Assembly: GCA_008704415.1 (NCBI GenBank)
Contig: VXIS01000086.1
Location: 1-64,000, forward strand
From: Sphaerosporella brunnea
Lineage: Eukaryota > Ascomycota > Pezizomycetes > Pezizales > Pyronemataceae
DNA: 64,000 nucleotides
Direction: 5' to 3'
A model generated the notes under the pieces. That model saw only the letters and a list, made by a program, of their open reading frames with translations, ran no database searches and had not been told where the DNA came from. Positions within the stretch are counted from its first letter, which is position 1, and every line of letters starts with the position of its first letter. A program made the translations under genes and the position numbers. Shown here one piece after another: positions 21,596 through 32,669 of this stretch.

Positions 21596-24102
21596 ATGAC
21601 CCGTCAAAAGAACACAGAAGTCGAGGAAGCGTTCCATACGTTCAAAGCCCCGGACCGAAAGGTATATAACCCCCCACGTTCGTCAATGTGGTGCTTAGCT
21701 GATGGCGATGATTGAATTGGGGAATACAGTGCTGGAGTGCTCAATGCAAATGGTGCCAGAAAGACATGGCCCAGCATACAGGACGGCAACGTGAGCTCCA
21801 ACCACTGCAATTGAACCGGGGCTCTCGTTAACTACTAGCACCTCCTCGTTCAGTCTCCCACCTCAGACTGTGTCAGCCTTACCAACGCCACCTAAGAGAA
21901 CAAGGAATCACTCCCAGCGAAGCACGCCAGGTTCGCCCTGGGCCTCTCAAGTCCGATCTCACTGCAACTGCCACTGAACAAAACCCTCATTCGCCCTCCT
22001 CGCCGCCACCTTCAGAAGACCAGGATGCCCATCCCCACGTTCAGGTTCTAGCTTCTTTCCGCCGCACCCGTGGCGGTGAATGCAAATACAAGATCTGGAC
22101 TGGTGCCGGGTCTGTGGTGTGCCCCTGCAAGACGAGCGTATTCTCAATCCCTGAGAATATGTCCGGCTTTATGGACATTCGCTGCAACAACTGCGCTCAC
22201 CTGATTGGCAGCCACGGCGATTTCCCCGAGGACCACCAGCCGGATAGCAGTGCTCGAGGCGGCAGCACGACCTCGCCGTCGGTGGTGGTGGAGGAGGAGG
22301 CGGTGGCTAGCGAGGTTGTATTCCGCAAGGAGACGGTCGAGGCCTTATGGAGTGAGTTGCAGCAAGTCAAGGCGATCGTCATCCACGGGCCGCCGAAAAG
22401 TGGAAAATCTACCCTCGCCGCTCAGCTGGCTTGGTATGTCTCCGAGAATCCGGCTTTTGGAACCCAGGTCTTCGTTGCGGCTTGTCCTCCTGCATCCCGG
22501 CTCACTGCTCATGCCGCGTGGCCAACGCTGCTGAGAGAAATCGGTGTGCCAGAGCCGTTTTTGAGCGCCCGTACCCCGCGGTTGCTGCTGATCGATGTGG
22601 CCCAGAATTTATGCCGGCCGGAGTTTAGTAGCTTTTGGAATGACTTTATTAATGCGCATGCTGCTTCTAGTGTCTTACCTGGGCTCCTACTAGCGGTGTT
22701 TTCCAGCCATGGATACGCCCAGGGAGGTCATGCGAATGGGCATGCCCCAACCGCGCCGACTCCTAGGCAAAGGGTTTCGATCAAGAATGCATTGCCCAGC
22801 AATAACGCCAATGTGTCCTTGTATTTGACACGGAAGGAATTCGAAGAGGTCATCGACAGGTGGGCTGAGGCGAGGAAGCCAAAACATGTCAAGATCCTCG
22901 GTGGTGGCGCCTCGTTTCTGTGGAACTTCACGGGCGGTCACCCGGGGTGTTTGAGGGCCATTCTCGACTGCTTGAAGGAAGCTTGGGTAGGCCCTTTCCC
23001 AAGCGCCCAGAGGCTTTGATGTACTAATGCGGGTTTTAGACTTTGGAAAAATACCAAGATTGGGGCTGTGTGGACGCCGAACATCTCATGGAGTTTGTCT
23101 ACGACCCTGCCGCCCATGGCGGGGAATTCATGGATGTCCCCGCAGTGCTCGAGCTGTTCCCCCCCGCCCAACAGAGTCTCCTCGAGGATCCGGCCATCAT
23201 CGATGGCTTACAACAGTTGATTGCCAACCACAACATCCCTTTGACAGCTGAGAACAGGGTGCAGCTGGAAGCCTGTCACGAGCAGGGACTGCTGCACGCA
23301 GAGGTGGATCCTTTCACGAACACCGCCGTTTTCGTATTTCCCTCACTGATGATACAGAGGTAGGTCTTTAAAACCCCGTGCTAAGCACCAGTATTAACCC
23401 CTTTAGAATCTGTGAGATTAAAATACACGCTACACGAGTGTCCGCATTCATGGATAGCGTTGAGCCGAAGCTATCACGACAATGCAAAGACGGCAACAAC
23501 AGCCTCGACACCGTCATCCAAAAGACGATCTCCCACATGTCTCGCAGGGCCCTTCAGCGCCGGCAACCAAAAATTGGGCCAGCCGGCGAACCCCGTCCCG
23601 CCAGTAACTATAGCATCCTCCAGGACGAATTCTTCCGCGCCTGCGTGGACGTGTGCGGAAGGAGCCACCAGGTGCTTCCGCAGAACATCGGGTACGTGGT
23701 GCACGCACGGCTATTCGATTTCTGGATTGAGCCCCAGCACTGGGCGATCGCTATTGCGAAAGCGAAGGGTGAAGATGGAGCTATCGATGATTATAGACAC
23801 ATCCTCCAGGAGTTTAGGAGGCGACATAAGTTTGGAAATAGGGCGGATATGAAGCAGCATGTGCTCCTGGATTTCAGAACTGATGTTCCTGACGTGCCGT
23901 CGTCCGCGGAAGGTATGTCACTCTCACTCTCACTCGCACTTCACCATGGGTAGGAAAAAGTTGATGAATTGACTGATGAATGAAAGAATGGTGCCCCCCG
24001 CCATGGATTTGTTACGTCGTGTTTGAGCAAGATTACTCGGAGGCGCGGGTTTTTGATGCCAGAGTTAATTGTGTGGCCGGCCCGCTCCGGTTGTTGCCGT
24101 GA
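21596..24102 (+). CDS. BED finger - Cys/His module - P-loop NTPase - REase-like protein (Crinkler-type architecture)
   Basis: Six exons: 21596-21661, 21730-21790, 21854-22986, 23040-23359, 23407-23912, 23987-24102; total 733 residues, all phases consistent. Residues 1-65 form a BED-type finger (CKWC at 28-31, HLRLC at 45-49, then YQRHLREQGI). Residues 118-162 hold a second ligand set (C118, CPC at 131-133, CNNCAHLIGSH to 162). The NTPase begins at Walker A GPPKSGKST (221-229), with LLLIDVAQN as likely Walker B. A helical region with HGGEFMDVPAVLELFP follows. The last 170 residues (LQDEFFRACVDV, LFDFWIEPQHW, HVLLDFRTDVP, ICYVVFEQDY, VFDARV) resemble the REase domain of fungal Crinkler-like effectors. 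D631 and W639 are present, but the Glu expected at the second catalytic position is Ala642. No signal peptide. Domain order is seen directly; the Crinkler assignment is from memory of family patterns. Confidence 0.8.
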
Positions 24103-25153
24103 TTGAGCGATCTGTGACGCTGTAGGGCGTTCGTTCTATACCTATGTCATTAGGTCGTTGTGGAGGTATATAGAAAAGTTTTTCGTTTCTTGGGCCACCT
24201 CCTTCGGTGGAGCTTCGCTTCTCACTTGACCCTGTGTGAGTTGTGCTACAGAGAGTGCTTATGGCTTGAAATGCCAGTCGTGACAAGTTGGTATGTAGGT
24301 CAGTAATTCATAGAACTATCGCCTATCCTCTGAATTTGTGCCAAATAGACCGTTGCTACCCCTCGCAGTAACGAGGGCAATAGACCCTTCATCTTAGTAG
24401 AGTAGTCGTATTGGGCACTTTCGACACTGGGGGGTACTCCCCAGTATAACGACGGGCGGTCTCCAACAGTTTAAGCGCCGGAATTGAGCTGCAAGGATGC
24501 ATGCATCGTCTGCCTAGTCTGTGCATGTGCATGTGCCTGTGGAGTTTGTACATACATAACCCTTTCCTCTCCCTCACTGGTAGACTCATCGAGGCTTCGT
24601 GAGCTTGATAGGTCTTTGGCAAACTACTCTGCGGTTCTAATTGATAACGCTGATATGGAAATCGAAGTGCGTGACGGTGGTTAGCGCGGCTCCAGTAGAG
24701 CATTATACGTCCACCCAATACTTTCTTTCTCTGGGGTTTCTGGTTTCTTATCAAGTGCAAGGCTGCTCACGAGACGTCATAACTGATTGACACAAAGGAT
24801 ACGTGTCTGTTGCATCTGGTTTTAATGATTGTGGTTTGCGATCGAAGGGCCAGAGCTCGTTTAGTTGGCGCCAATCACACACCCGCCGGCCGGCATCTAG
24901 AAGCACAAGCGATAGTGTCGGTTCCGGTGAGCTTTTTCTGGCAATGCCGTCCTTGTGAGGCTTGTTTGTTACTACATACCCCGCCTTCAGGGTTGGTGGT
25001 GCCCTGCTTGTGCGGGGGGTGGATGGGATCGGGATATAAGCACCCTCAATTCTCCTCGCCTCTCGACAATACGTCGACGTCGTCCTATTCTCCTCCTCGA
25101 AGTCTTTCCTCTGGTACATCCATACACCGTAACTTCCCTTCACCACCGTAAAG
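24103..25153. other. Intergenic, promoter of the small His/Glu-rich gene
   Basis: About 1 kb with no supported coding region. A TATA box lies at 25035 and a CT-rich leader runs into the ATG at 25154. Confidence 0.5.
25035..25040 (+). promoter_or_regulatory. TATA box
   Basis: GATATAAGC about 120 bases upstream of the ATG at 25154, followed by CT-rich sequence typical of fungal core promoters. Confidence 0.5.
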
Positions 25154-25672
25154 ATGCCGCACACTATGCTATTCAACCACCGAGCCGAGACGATGAAGTC
25201 TCCACCGCCGCAGGCTATGGGAACCGCTCTTCTCTCGGACGAAAAGCGGCGCGCACATACATTTCCCTTCATCCATCACCACCACCACCACCGGGTCGAG
25301 CCAGCAGCACAAGAAGAAGAAGAAGAAGCAGAAGACGAGCAGCACTGGCATCTGACCGACGGGCTGAAGCGGAACCTGAGCGCCTCGCTCGAGCAAATGC
25401 ATTCCTCCGCAAACGCGTTCATGCTCACGCTGTCCGAGACGCAGCGCAAAGAGGCGGATCGGTTCTGGGCCACCCCGTTCGTGCAGAGCGTGTATAAGAG
25501 CAAGACTAGGATTAAGGAACACTCGGCGGTGTCGATCGAGAAGATGCAGGAAATGTGTGCGATGGCCGAGACGTTCTTGAAGGAGCTGCCAGAGAGCCAG
25601 AGGGAGAGCGGCGCTAGCATGGTCGAGTTTTTGACGACGCTGATGAGGTCGATTGGGAGGGGGGGGCGGTAG
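25154..25672 (+). CDS. Hypothetical His/Glu-rich protein, 172 residues
   Basis: Single-exon frame behind a TATA box. The N-terminal third is polar and contains six consecutive His (about residues 41-46) followed by a Glu run. The C-terminal two-thirds reads as amphipathic helices (GLKRNLSASLEQMHSSANAF, MVEFLTTLMRSIG) and is likely the folded part. No family recognised. The His run could bind metal, but triplet repeats (CAC, GAA) at DNA level suggest slippage rather than selection. A start at the second or third ATG (codons 5 or 14) is also possible. Confidence 0.55.
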   Translation: MPHTMLFNHRAETMKSPPPQAMGTALLSDEKRRAHTFPFIHHHHHHRVEPAAQEEEEEAEDEQHWHLTDGLKRNLSASLEQMHSSANAFMLTLSETQRKEADRFWATPFVQSVYKSKTRIKEHSAVSIEKMQEMCAMAETFLKELPESQRESGASMVEFLTTLMRSIGRGGR

Positions 25673-26391
25673 TTACGTGGTGAGGTCATCATCTGTGCGC
25701 GATTGGTTACATATGGCGTTTTTCTTCTTTTCTTGCAATTGCCTTTTCTTTCGTTTTGTGGAGATTGAAACACTATTCGTGGCGGATATGGTAGAGCAAG
25801 CATGCATGGCTCATTGGTCTGTGGGAATTGCAGGGTCGGTTTCTTCAGCTTGATGGCTTGTCTTTTTTTTGTTATTTACTATTGTCATTGGACAATATGC
25901 ACATCGATGCAGCTGTACGAGTACACAATCCAGATCATTGGACCCCCCGCCTTTGAGCCTTAAGCTGCAGAAGCCAGCTCAGACCCGGTGGCCGTGCTGA
26001 AGTGGTCAGTGGTTCGAGTGTCCTCTGCTCATCGTGCATACCCGTAGAGTGGAGACGCAGCTCGAGAGAGAAGGTGCTTTTCAGTGGAAAAACTCCCAGT
26101 TCCGTGTTCATGGGACCGCACAAGGATCACCTTGGATGTCGGAACGGTGGGTCCAATCGCTAACGCCTGCCTCCGCTCTAGCTAGCATGAGGCCGGCGAC
26201 GGAGGTGTTTTATTCGTACAGACTAATTTAGGATCATCGAGAGGTAGATAGGTGCTTGAACAACCGTTTGCGAGGCTGCGAGGGAGTTGGTTGTTGCCTG
26301 AGTATGAGGGACGCAAGTTCCGCGATAGCTTGAAGTTGGCCGGGAATGGACGAGCCGAGCCAGTCATCATGCCTCACTCGCTGCGCTGCAC

Positions 26392-26600
26392 AGGTGTTGA
26401 CGGTGGGTGTGACCAACCCGACTATGCTCCGTGCTTAACAACCTCAGGGCCCGATGGTTCTTAAGCAACAAGTATCGTCCGGTTGGTCAGCTCGGGTTTA
26501 ATCATAACTCGTTTGTGTTATTAATCTTTGGAATTTTCTTGAAAAACCTTGTTTTTCACCTTTCTTTTTCATTGCTTCTCTGGCTGGACGGCGAGAGAGT
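26392..26600 (+). repeat. Dispersed repeat, copy A (partial)
   Basis: Nearly identical over about 200 bases to the plus-strand copy at 34160-34385 and the minus-strand copy at 32697-32925. Shared landmarks are GGTGTTGACGGTGGGTGTGA, CAGGGCCCGATGGTTCT and AAAAACCTTGTTTTTCAC. The encoded GVDGGCDQPDYAPCLTTSGP segment is kept and ends in the same TAA as copy B. The promoter half found in the other copies is absent here. Confidence 0.8.
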
Positions 26601-26776
26601 GATGGACTAGAATTGTATCATTGGCTCATTGACGCTGCACTGTAGTCCGGTCCTCTTTGACGGGCTTTGCATCGCGTCGTGTTGACCCTGGGATTCAGCA
26701 GCAGTGGTTGGCACGACCGGTGGTCGACATCGACTTCAGTCGCCTGGTAACACGGACCAAAAGGTGGTCCTACATA

Positions 26777-27427
26777 CTGTCGTAAAAAAGGGGGGGTTTT
26801 AAAAACCATGTGCCAATTGTTGAAAAATTGTTTTCCATCTGACCAACGTTTTGCAAACTAAATTTGATGCAACATAGTTTTTGAGTTCCAGGTGACAAAT
26901 GTTGCGGTCCCCAAAACGTCTCCAAAACGAGGGACATCTAAACTGCAAGGCGTTAGGCGTTTAGCTATTCGTTAACGTTGGCAGAAACAGAAGCATTGTC
27001 GGATGCGTAATTATGTAAGCTGCGGCATAGCTGGTTGCCAAGGCCAACAGCCACCCACGAGAATCGTGGGAGTCAAACAACACACGGCTTCACAAGCGAG
27101 TGGACCATTCAGGAAGCAGGCAGCGCCCCACACCCACGCGTATTCAAAATCTCAGGGATTAAGATTTACCGAACAAAATCCAAAACTGATAGGAAGAAGT
27201 GCAAGTCTCGAAAGCCAAAAGCCATAAAACACACTGAAAGCAGCAACAGGGTGTGGCTTAGAAACACCTGGGCCTCCAAAAACGTTTAGAGAGCATTTCC
27301 AAATTATTCTCTCACTATATGAGTCCACGCGGAAATATTCAAGTGATATTTGCGCAGTACCGACCATTTGTCAACGATTTAAAAATGCCCTGAAAACGTT
27401 TTTGATACACCCCCTTTTTTACAACAG
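26777..27427. mobile_element. Non-autonomous TIR element flanked by TA
   Basis: Left end CTGTCGTAAAAAAGGGGG, right end reverse complement CTGTTGTAAAAAAGGGGG, each flanked by TA (26775-26776 and 27428-27429). Size 651 bp. Ends and the TA target fit the Tc1/mariner superfamily. Internal open frames are short and show no DDE transposase motif, so it is a deletion derivative or a MITE. Confidence 0.75.
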
Positions 27428-27684
27428 TAGGCGGTGGGAATCCGGGTGTTGAAGTAAATCGGCCCTGGAGGGGTGGCCAACAACGTGTCTGCATACAATA
27501 GAATCGCTTTCCACGTCTTCGCTTTCCGCATCGTTCTCCAGCCCGAAACTTTGCGCTCCATCTACGATAGCGTCGCCCTCTTCAGAAATATAATGTTCCA
27601 CCTCCGGGTCCTTGCGCTCCTCTTCCATCTCCTCCACACGCTTCTTTTCCTCCTATTCTTCCTATTCCTCTAAAGATCCTGTAT

Positions 27685-28889
27685 CTATAACCACCTCAGG
27701 CCCCAGACCTTTTCACCAGCTTTAAACGGCACGATCTTCAGATCCCCCTGCCCAATTTCCCTGACCACCTCCACCCCAGGATCCTTTTCGAGTACAATTC
27801 CATCTCTCCTGACATTCTCCTCCTTCTCCCATCCCTTCTCCACAGTTTTGTAGAATGCCCTACCAAACTCGCAAACAAACGCGCGCAGCTTGTCCAGCTT
27901 TCCCTCGCGATCGAAAGCAGTAGCCACATACTGCACCGCATACGGCTGGGTAAACACACCGGCGGCACAAGAGCTTCCCTCCTTGGCGCCCCGAGGATGC
28001 GGCGCAGAATCGGTTCCCAAAAAGAACTTCGGGTTGCCGGAGGTAGCGGCCTCGAGTAGCGCCTGACGGTCTGAAGGCAGCTTTGCCACCGGCTTGCAGA
28101 AGTGGTGGGGCTGGCCGGCCCACTGGTCCACGGTGAGGTACAGGTGGTGGGCCGTAATGGTCGCAGCAACGTTAGGTCCGCACTTCTTAACGGCCTCAAC
28201 GGCTGCCGCGGTCGTGCAGTGTTCCAGCACTATACGCAGCTTGGGGAACCGCTTGTGAAGATCCAAAAGAGTGGGCAGGAAAGATTCTTCTGCGTTAAGG
28301 ATCGTGATGTCGTTGTCTGGCCGCGAGGGGGACTCGCCGTGGAGGTTCAGCACTAGATCGTGCTCCTCCATCGCCGCAAAGACCGGATAGAAGCTTTCGT
28401 AGTCCACGACTCCGGCATCGGAGTTGGTGGTTACTCCCTGCGGGTATGACTTCACACCGGCGATTTTGCCGGTGGCTGCTGCGGCGACAATGACCTCCGG
28501 GGTAATGGCGGGAGAGAGGTAGAGCGTCATGAGAAAAACCACGGAGGGATCGAGAGCCTGCAGGCGGGCGTGGTAGGCAAGTGCCATGTCGACGCTGGTG
28601 ATCGGGGGCACCAAGTTGGGCTGGAGAACCGCACGTTAGCCATCCTGCGCATCCTTTAGCCTTGCGGGAAAGAAAGTTGGGAGGCATCAATGCTATGCTT
28701 ACAATTTTCTTTCATTCCGGAAGAGGGCTGTGGTCTTGTTTTTTTTTTTTCTTTTCAGGTGAGATTCACCATCACGTATGCAATTGACACTCCACCCTGG
28801 CGAACGGTGGGGACCACAGTCTCCATCATCTTGCCGTCACGGAGGTGCACATGGAAGTCCGCAGCGGCGGGGATCGTGACGCTCGCCAT
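27685..28889 (-). CDS. URA4: Dihydroorotase (single-domain, pyrimidine biosynthesis)
   Basis: Zinc metalloenzyme that cyclises carbamoyl-aspartate to dihydroorotate, the third step of de novo UMP synthesis; cytosolic homodimer in fungi. Two exons, 28889-28770 and 28620-27685, separated by a 149-nt intron; 351 residues, matching family length. Metal ligands are visible: FHVHLRDGKM (His13, His15), the carbamylated lysine in GVKSYPQGV (about K97), NLHGE, VLEHCTT and FLGTDSAPHPRGAKE. The intron lies exactly between VRQGGVSIAYVM and PNLVPPITS, a conserved stretch, which confirms the splice. The gene diverges from ARP1 with 418 bases between starts. Confidence 0.96.
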
Positions 28890-29307
28890 ATTGAAGGTTG
28901 AGAGTTCGGTTATGTGTGGGGAAGGGATTAGAATGGCACGTGGGGATTCTGGGGAAAGGTGGGGAAAACAAATCGTTTATGTTTGCGGGCAGAAGGTTAG
29001 GGCTTGCTTAGTCAACTCAATTAGTCAGCTATGCTACTCAGATCAGCTGATTTGCTTGGTGCTTGGCAAGTTGGCCCCCTGTATGCAACTATCGACATCT
29101 ATCTATCTGTTCCATCTCTCTCTTCGCCGCGTCAAAGAAAAGAGTCCCCGCAGTAACAATTCCCCTCTTCCTCTAGCTATCGCTACCACACCCATCTCGC
29201 GCTTCGTCGGCCGGCTTGTTGCCATCGGCATTCATTGAAACGACGACGCGACGGCAGACCCCTCCACGCGGGAGCTTGATCCAGGACAAACCGCCCCCAG
29301 CTCCATA
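28890..29307. promoter_or_regulatory. Divergent promoter between URA4 and ARP1
   Basis: 418 bases separate the two ATGs, which point away from each other. No clear TATA box; CT-rich sequence precedes the ARP1 start. Confidence 0.7.
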
Positions 29308-30918
29308 ATGACGGGACCCGATTCCCTACTCAACCAGCCAGTGGTCATCGACAACGGCTCGGGCACTATTAAAGCTGGTTTCGCCGGAGAAGACTTGCCG
29401 AAGACCTTCTTCTCGTCGTTTGTTGGCAGACCAAAACACACACGCGTGCTCGCGGGAGCTCTGGAGGGAGATGTGTTCATTGGACAGCGAGCGCAGGACC
29501 TCCGCGGCCTGCTGAAGATCAAGTATCCTCTGGAGCACGGCATCATCACGGACTGGGACGACATGGAGAGGATATGGCAGTACATCTACAGCGAAGAGCT
29601 GAAGACGTTGTCGGAGGAGGTGAGTGGGGGCAGCTTTCTATCCGGGGGTGATGTAGCGCGTGAGCGTAGTGAAAAGGACAACGAACTGAGGCTAGGATGA
29701 GCATGTGTAGCACCCGGTACTTTTGACCGAGGCACCGTTGAATCCTCGAACGAACAGAGATACGGCAGCACAGATTTTCTTTGAGACGTTCAACGTACCT
29801 GCCCTGTTTATGTCGATACAAGCTGTTTTGGCGCTGTTAGTTCCCCGCTGTTGTTGCTGTTGCTGCTGCTGCTGCTTTGCGCATTTGGCGAAGAAGCGTG
29901 CTGATTCCCGCTGTGCGCCTCAGATACGCCTCCGGAAGAACAACCGGAATCGTTCTCGACTCCGGAGATGGAGTTTCGCACGCTGTACCCGTATATGAAG
30001 GCTTCGCAATGCCGTCTGCCATCCGGCGCATCGATGTTGCCGGACGAGACGTCACGGAGCATCTGCAAACGCTTCTCCGGAAATCCGGGGCCATCTTCCA
30101 CACGTCGGCGGAGAAGGAGGTTGTGCGGATGATCAAAGAGAAGACGTGTTTCGTGGCGCTGGATCCCAAGAAGGAGGAGAAGGAGTGGGCGGGCGGCGGG
30201 GCGGGAAGAATGGAGGACTACAAGCTACCTGATGGCAACACCTTGAGGGTGTGTAAGCTCTTGATGAGAAAGATGCGGTGCTGACTTTCTGGGTTTAGCT
30301 TGGTTCTGAGAGGTTTCGGGCTCCGGAGATATTGTTTGACCCAGAGCTCATCGGCCTGGAGTATCCGGGTGTTCATCAGATCGTGGTGGACGCAATTAAT
30401 AGGACGGATATGGACCTTCGAAAGGCCTTGTTCGGCAACATTGTTATGTCCGGTGGATCTACACTGACCAAAGGTAATCTCACATTCGCATTCTGCCACC
30501 GCTCGTATTTGTTGCATCTGCTGACTGGCTCCTCTTACTTGCAGGTTTCGGAGATCGTCTGCTGAGCGAAGTACGGCGGCTAGCTGTCAAGGACATGAAG
30601 ATCAAGATCTTTGCGCCTCCCGAGCGGAAATACAGCACCTGGATAGGAGGGTCGATTCTGGCGGGGCTGAGCACGTTTCGGAAGGTGCGTACACTTTCCC
30701 TTCCACTCCGTACAACTGCCATTTGCGAAAGTGCGCGGTTTAGTCGCCCGCATTTCTCTTAGCAAATTCTTCGGAATTATCAACCCCTGCTGCCTTCCAG
30801 GCCAGGGTTTGTGGATCGTTTTGCAACGGTGGCTGACAGAAAACGCGGGTCACAGATGTGGGTCAGCATCGATGACTGGCATGAGAATCCGGAGGTTATC
30901 CACAGCAAGTTCACGTAG
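29308..30918 (+). CDS. ARP1: Actin-related protein 1 (centractin), dynactin filament subunit
   Basis: Arp1 forms the short filament of dynactin, the dynein activator; the Neurospora counterpart is known from the ropy mutants. Six exons: 29308-29619, 29711-29835, 29924-30248, 30299-30473, 30545-30684, 30856-30918; 379 residues, the expected length. Motifs: [20 protein letters not shown] (phosphate loop 1), [44 protein letters not shown] (phosphate loop 2), [19 protein letters not shown] and the C-terminal [13 protein letters not shown]. Typical Arp1 features such as KEEKEWA and the [12 protein letters not shown] segment separate it from conventional actin. Intron 2 contains a GCT/GTT triplet repeat. 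Intron 5 (171 nt) is the longest. Confidence 0.96.
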
Positions 30919-31354
30919 TTGTTGCATGCACGGATCATCCTCATCGTCCAGTCGGATACCTAATAATTTTCCTTTTTTGTTTTGCATGCATGCACTTGTT
31001 TGCTCAATCGATGATGACCCGTCGTCGTCGTCCTCTCTATGCACGCATGCAACGCGACTGCTGATCATCCTCCTCCCTATCCTCCTGCTCTACCCTACTT
31101 CACAGCGTTTGGGCGAATGAATTTCTCTGCACTGCTTTTTTTTTACATAAAAGAAATGATTGCTCGATGTGGACTGGAGCTAGCTGTTTGTACTCTACTT
31201 GTAAAGTGGAACGGGAACTGAAACTATCGTTAGAAATATACACCTTTCCACCTGTAGATAGTCGACCCCATAGCCTTGGTTGTAGGTGTTGCGAAACGTC
31301 CGCTGCGATTTGCTGCTGCTGTGTTGAATTGCGTCGAGTCTCTGCCTACAGCTA

Positions 31355-31516
31355 CAGTCGACTCTCTCTATAAGAATACGGTCCGGGGCGTATTCTTATA
31401 AAGTGAAAATCTTTATAGAGAGAGTGGCTTGTCCCATACAAACTCGGTCGGGGTCGCCCGTATTCTTGTAGGAAGATCATTCTTATATACAATATTCTGA
31501 TAGGGAGAGTCGACTG
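31355..31516. mobile_element. 162-bp pogo/Fot-like MITE
   Basis: Ends are CAGTCGACTCTCTCTATAAG and, from the right in reverse complement, CAGTCGACTCTCCCTATCAG, flanked by TA on both sides (31353-31354, 31517-31518). The interior has further palindromes around GAATACGG/CGTATTC. No coding capacity. The CAGT-type termini and TA target match the pogo/Fot branch of Tc1/mariner. Confidence 0.8.
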
Positions 31517-31569
31517 TACCCAAGCGCAGCCGGATTCGAGATGTTGGTGTTGCTCTGACTGGCTAACTA

Positions 31570-31812
31570 CCGTATTATCTCGGTAATAAACCAGTTGCGC
31601 GGCCTGAAAAGTATGTATGTATGCTGGAAATAGAGAGCAATACCTGTTTTTGGAAGACAATTGAAGTCTATGGGTGGGGGCGAATGAGACGGATTACATT
31701 CGTGTCGCCGCTCCCCGCCGACTCTCTATTTAAGTTTCTTCAAAGCCTCGACCGCTCGCCCGCACTATATGCAGTACACTTTTTGGGGGGCCGCGCAACT
31801 GCGTTAATACGG
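31570..31812. mobile_element. 243-bp TA-flanked MITE
   Basis: Left end CCGTATTATCTCGGTAATAA followed by CCAGTTGCGCGGCC; the right end in reverse complement is CCGTATTAACGCAGTTGCGC. TA is on both sides (31568-31569, 31813-31814). The outer ten bases match the element at 5083-5294. No coding capacity. Confidence 0.75.
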
Positions 31813-32669
31813 TAGATGGTAGACGTGCAGGAAGGCGTGCTTGCTTATAAACCTCCGCGATGGCAGGAAAAGTTAAGGGGGGGCTTCAGCTTGGAAGAAG
31901 CTTGTCTGACTATCCCGCACGGTGTTCAAGTTAAAATTGCCGAATATACTGCACCTACAACAGGCTAAAGTCTTGTTTCATGACACAAGTGCCTAGTGGG
32001 ATGTAGGGTAGATTACTCTAATTAAGCGCACCCGCGCGGCGGAGTCCGCGGCTAACATCGATTGGAAGAACGAGAAGAATCGACAGCTAGTCTGGATCTC
32101 CTCGGCTCGGCGCTTTTAACTGCTTGTGAATAGGCTCGATTCACGGCTTAGGTTCTGCGGCTTGGATGCCACGTTTAAGCAAAGCCAGGGACATCACTCG
32201 TGAAGTGGAAAGTTGATATTTCGGCTCGGACCTCTCCGCGAACTCACATTTTGTTCCTGCGCCTATCGAGGAGGCAGTCTATTAAGTTGGAGAGTCCCGG
32301 AGGAGGTTGGGGGGGGGGGGGGTAGGAAAAGGAAAAAGGAGACTAGATACGGACAGAGCTTCGAAAACGTTGGCGCTCCCTGCAACTTTTTCAACTGCAA
32401 TCCTCTGCGTTCTCGGCCGTAGGCGTGGCGATGCAGACGTAATGCGGAGAGGATTGTCCAAGAAATGGTGAGTGTGTGGGACGGCGGTAGAGGTGTGGAG
32501 ATGAGGAGGACGCTGCTGATTCGGGTTGATTCGATGATTGGACAGGTGCCGTCCAGGATGGGGATGATCCGAGGAGGGGGGAAGCGGTGATGAAGACAGC
32601 TGCCAAAGTGTGATGCGGAGAGAGAGGTCCATCGCTGAAGACAATGATCCCGATTTCCCATAGTACCTA

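Larger units (their letters stand above)
25673..27684. other. Gene-free stretch with two repeats
   Basis: Contains copy A of the short-frame repeat (26392-26600) and a TA-flanked TIR element (26777-27427). The rest has no recognisable gene. Confidence 0.5.
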
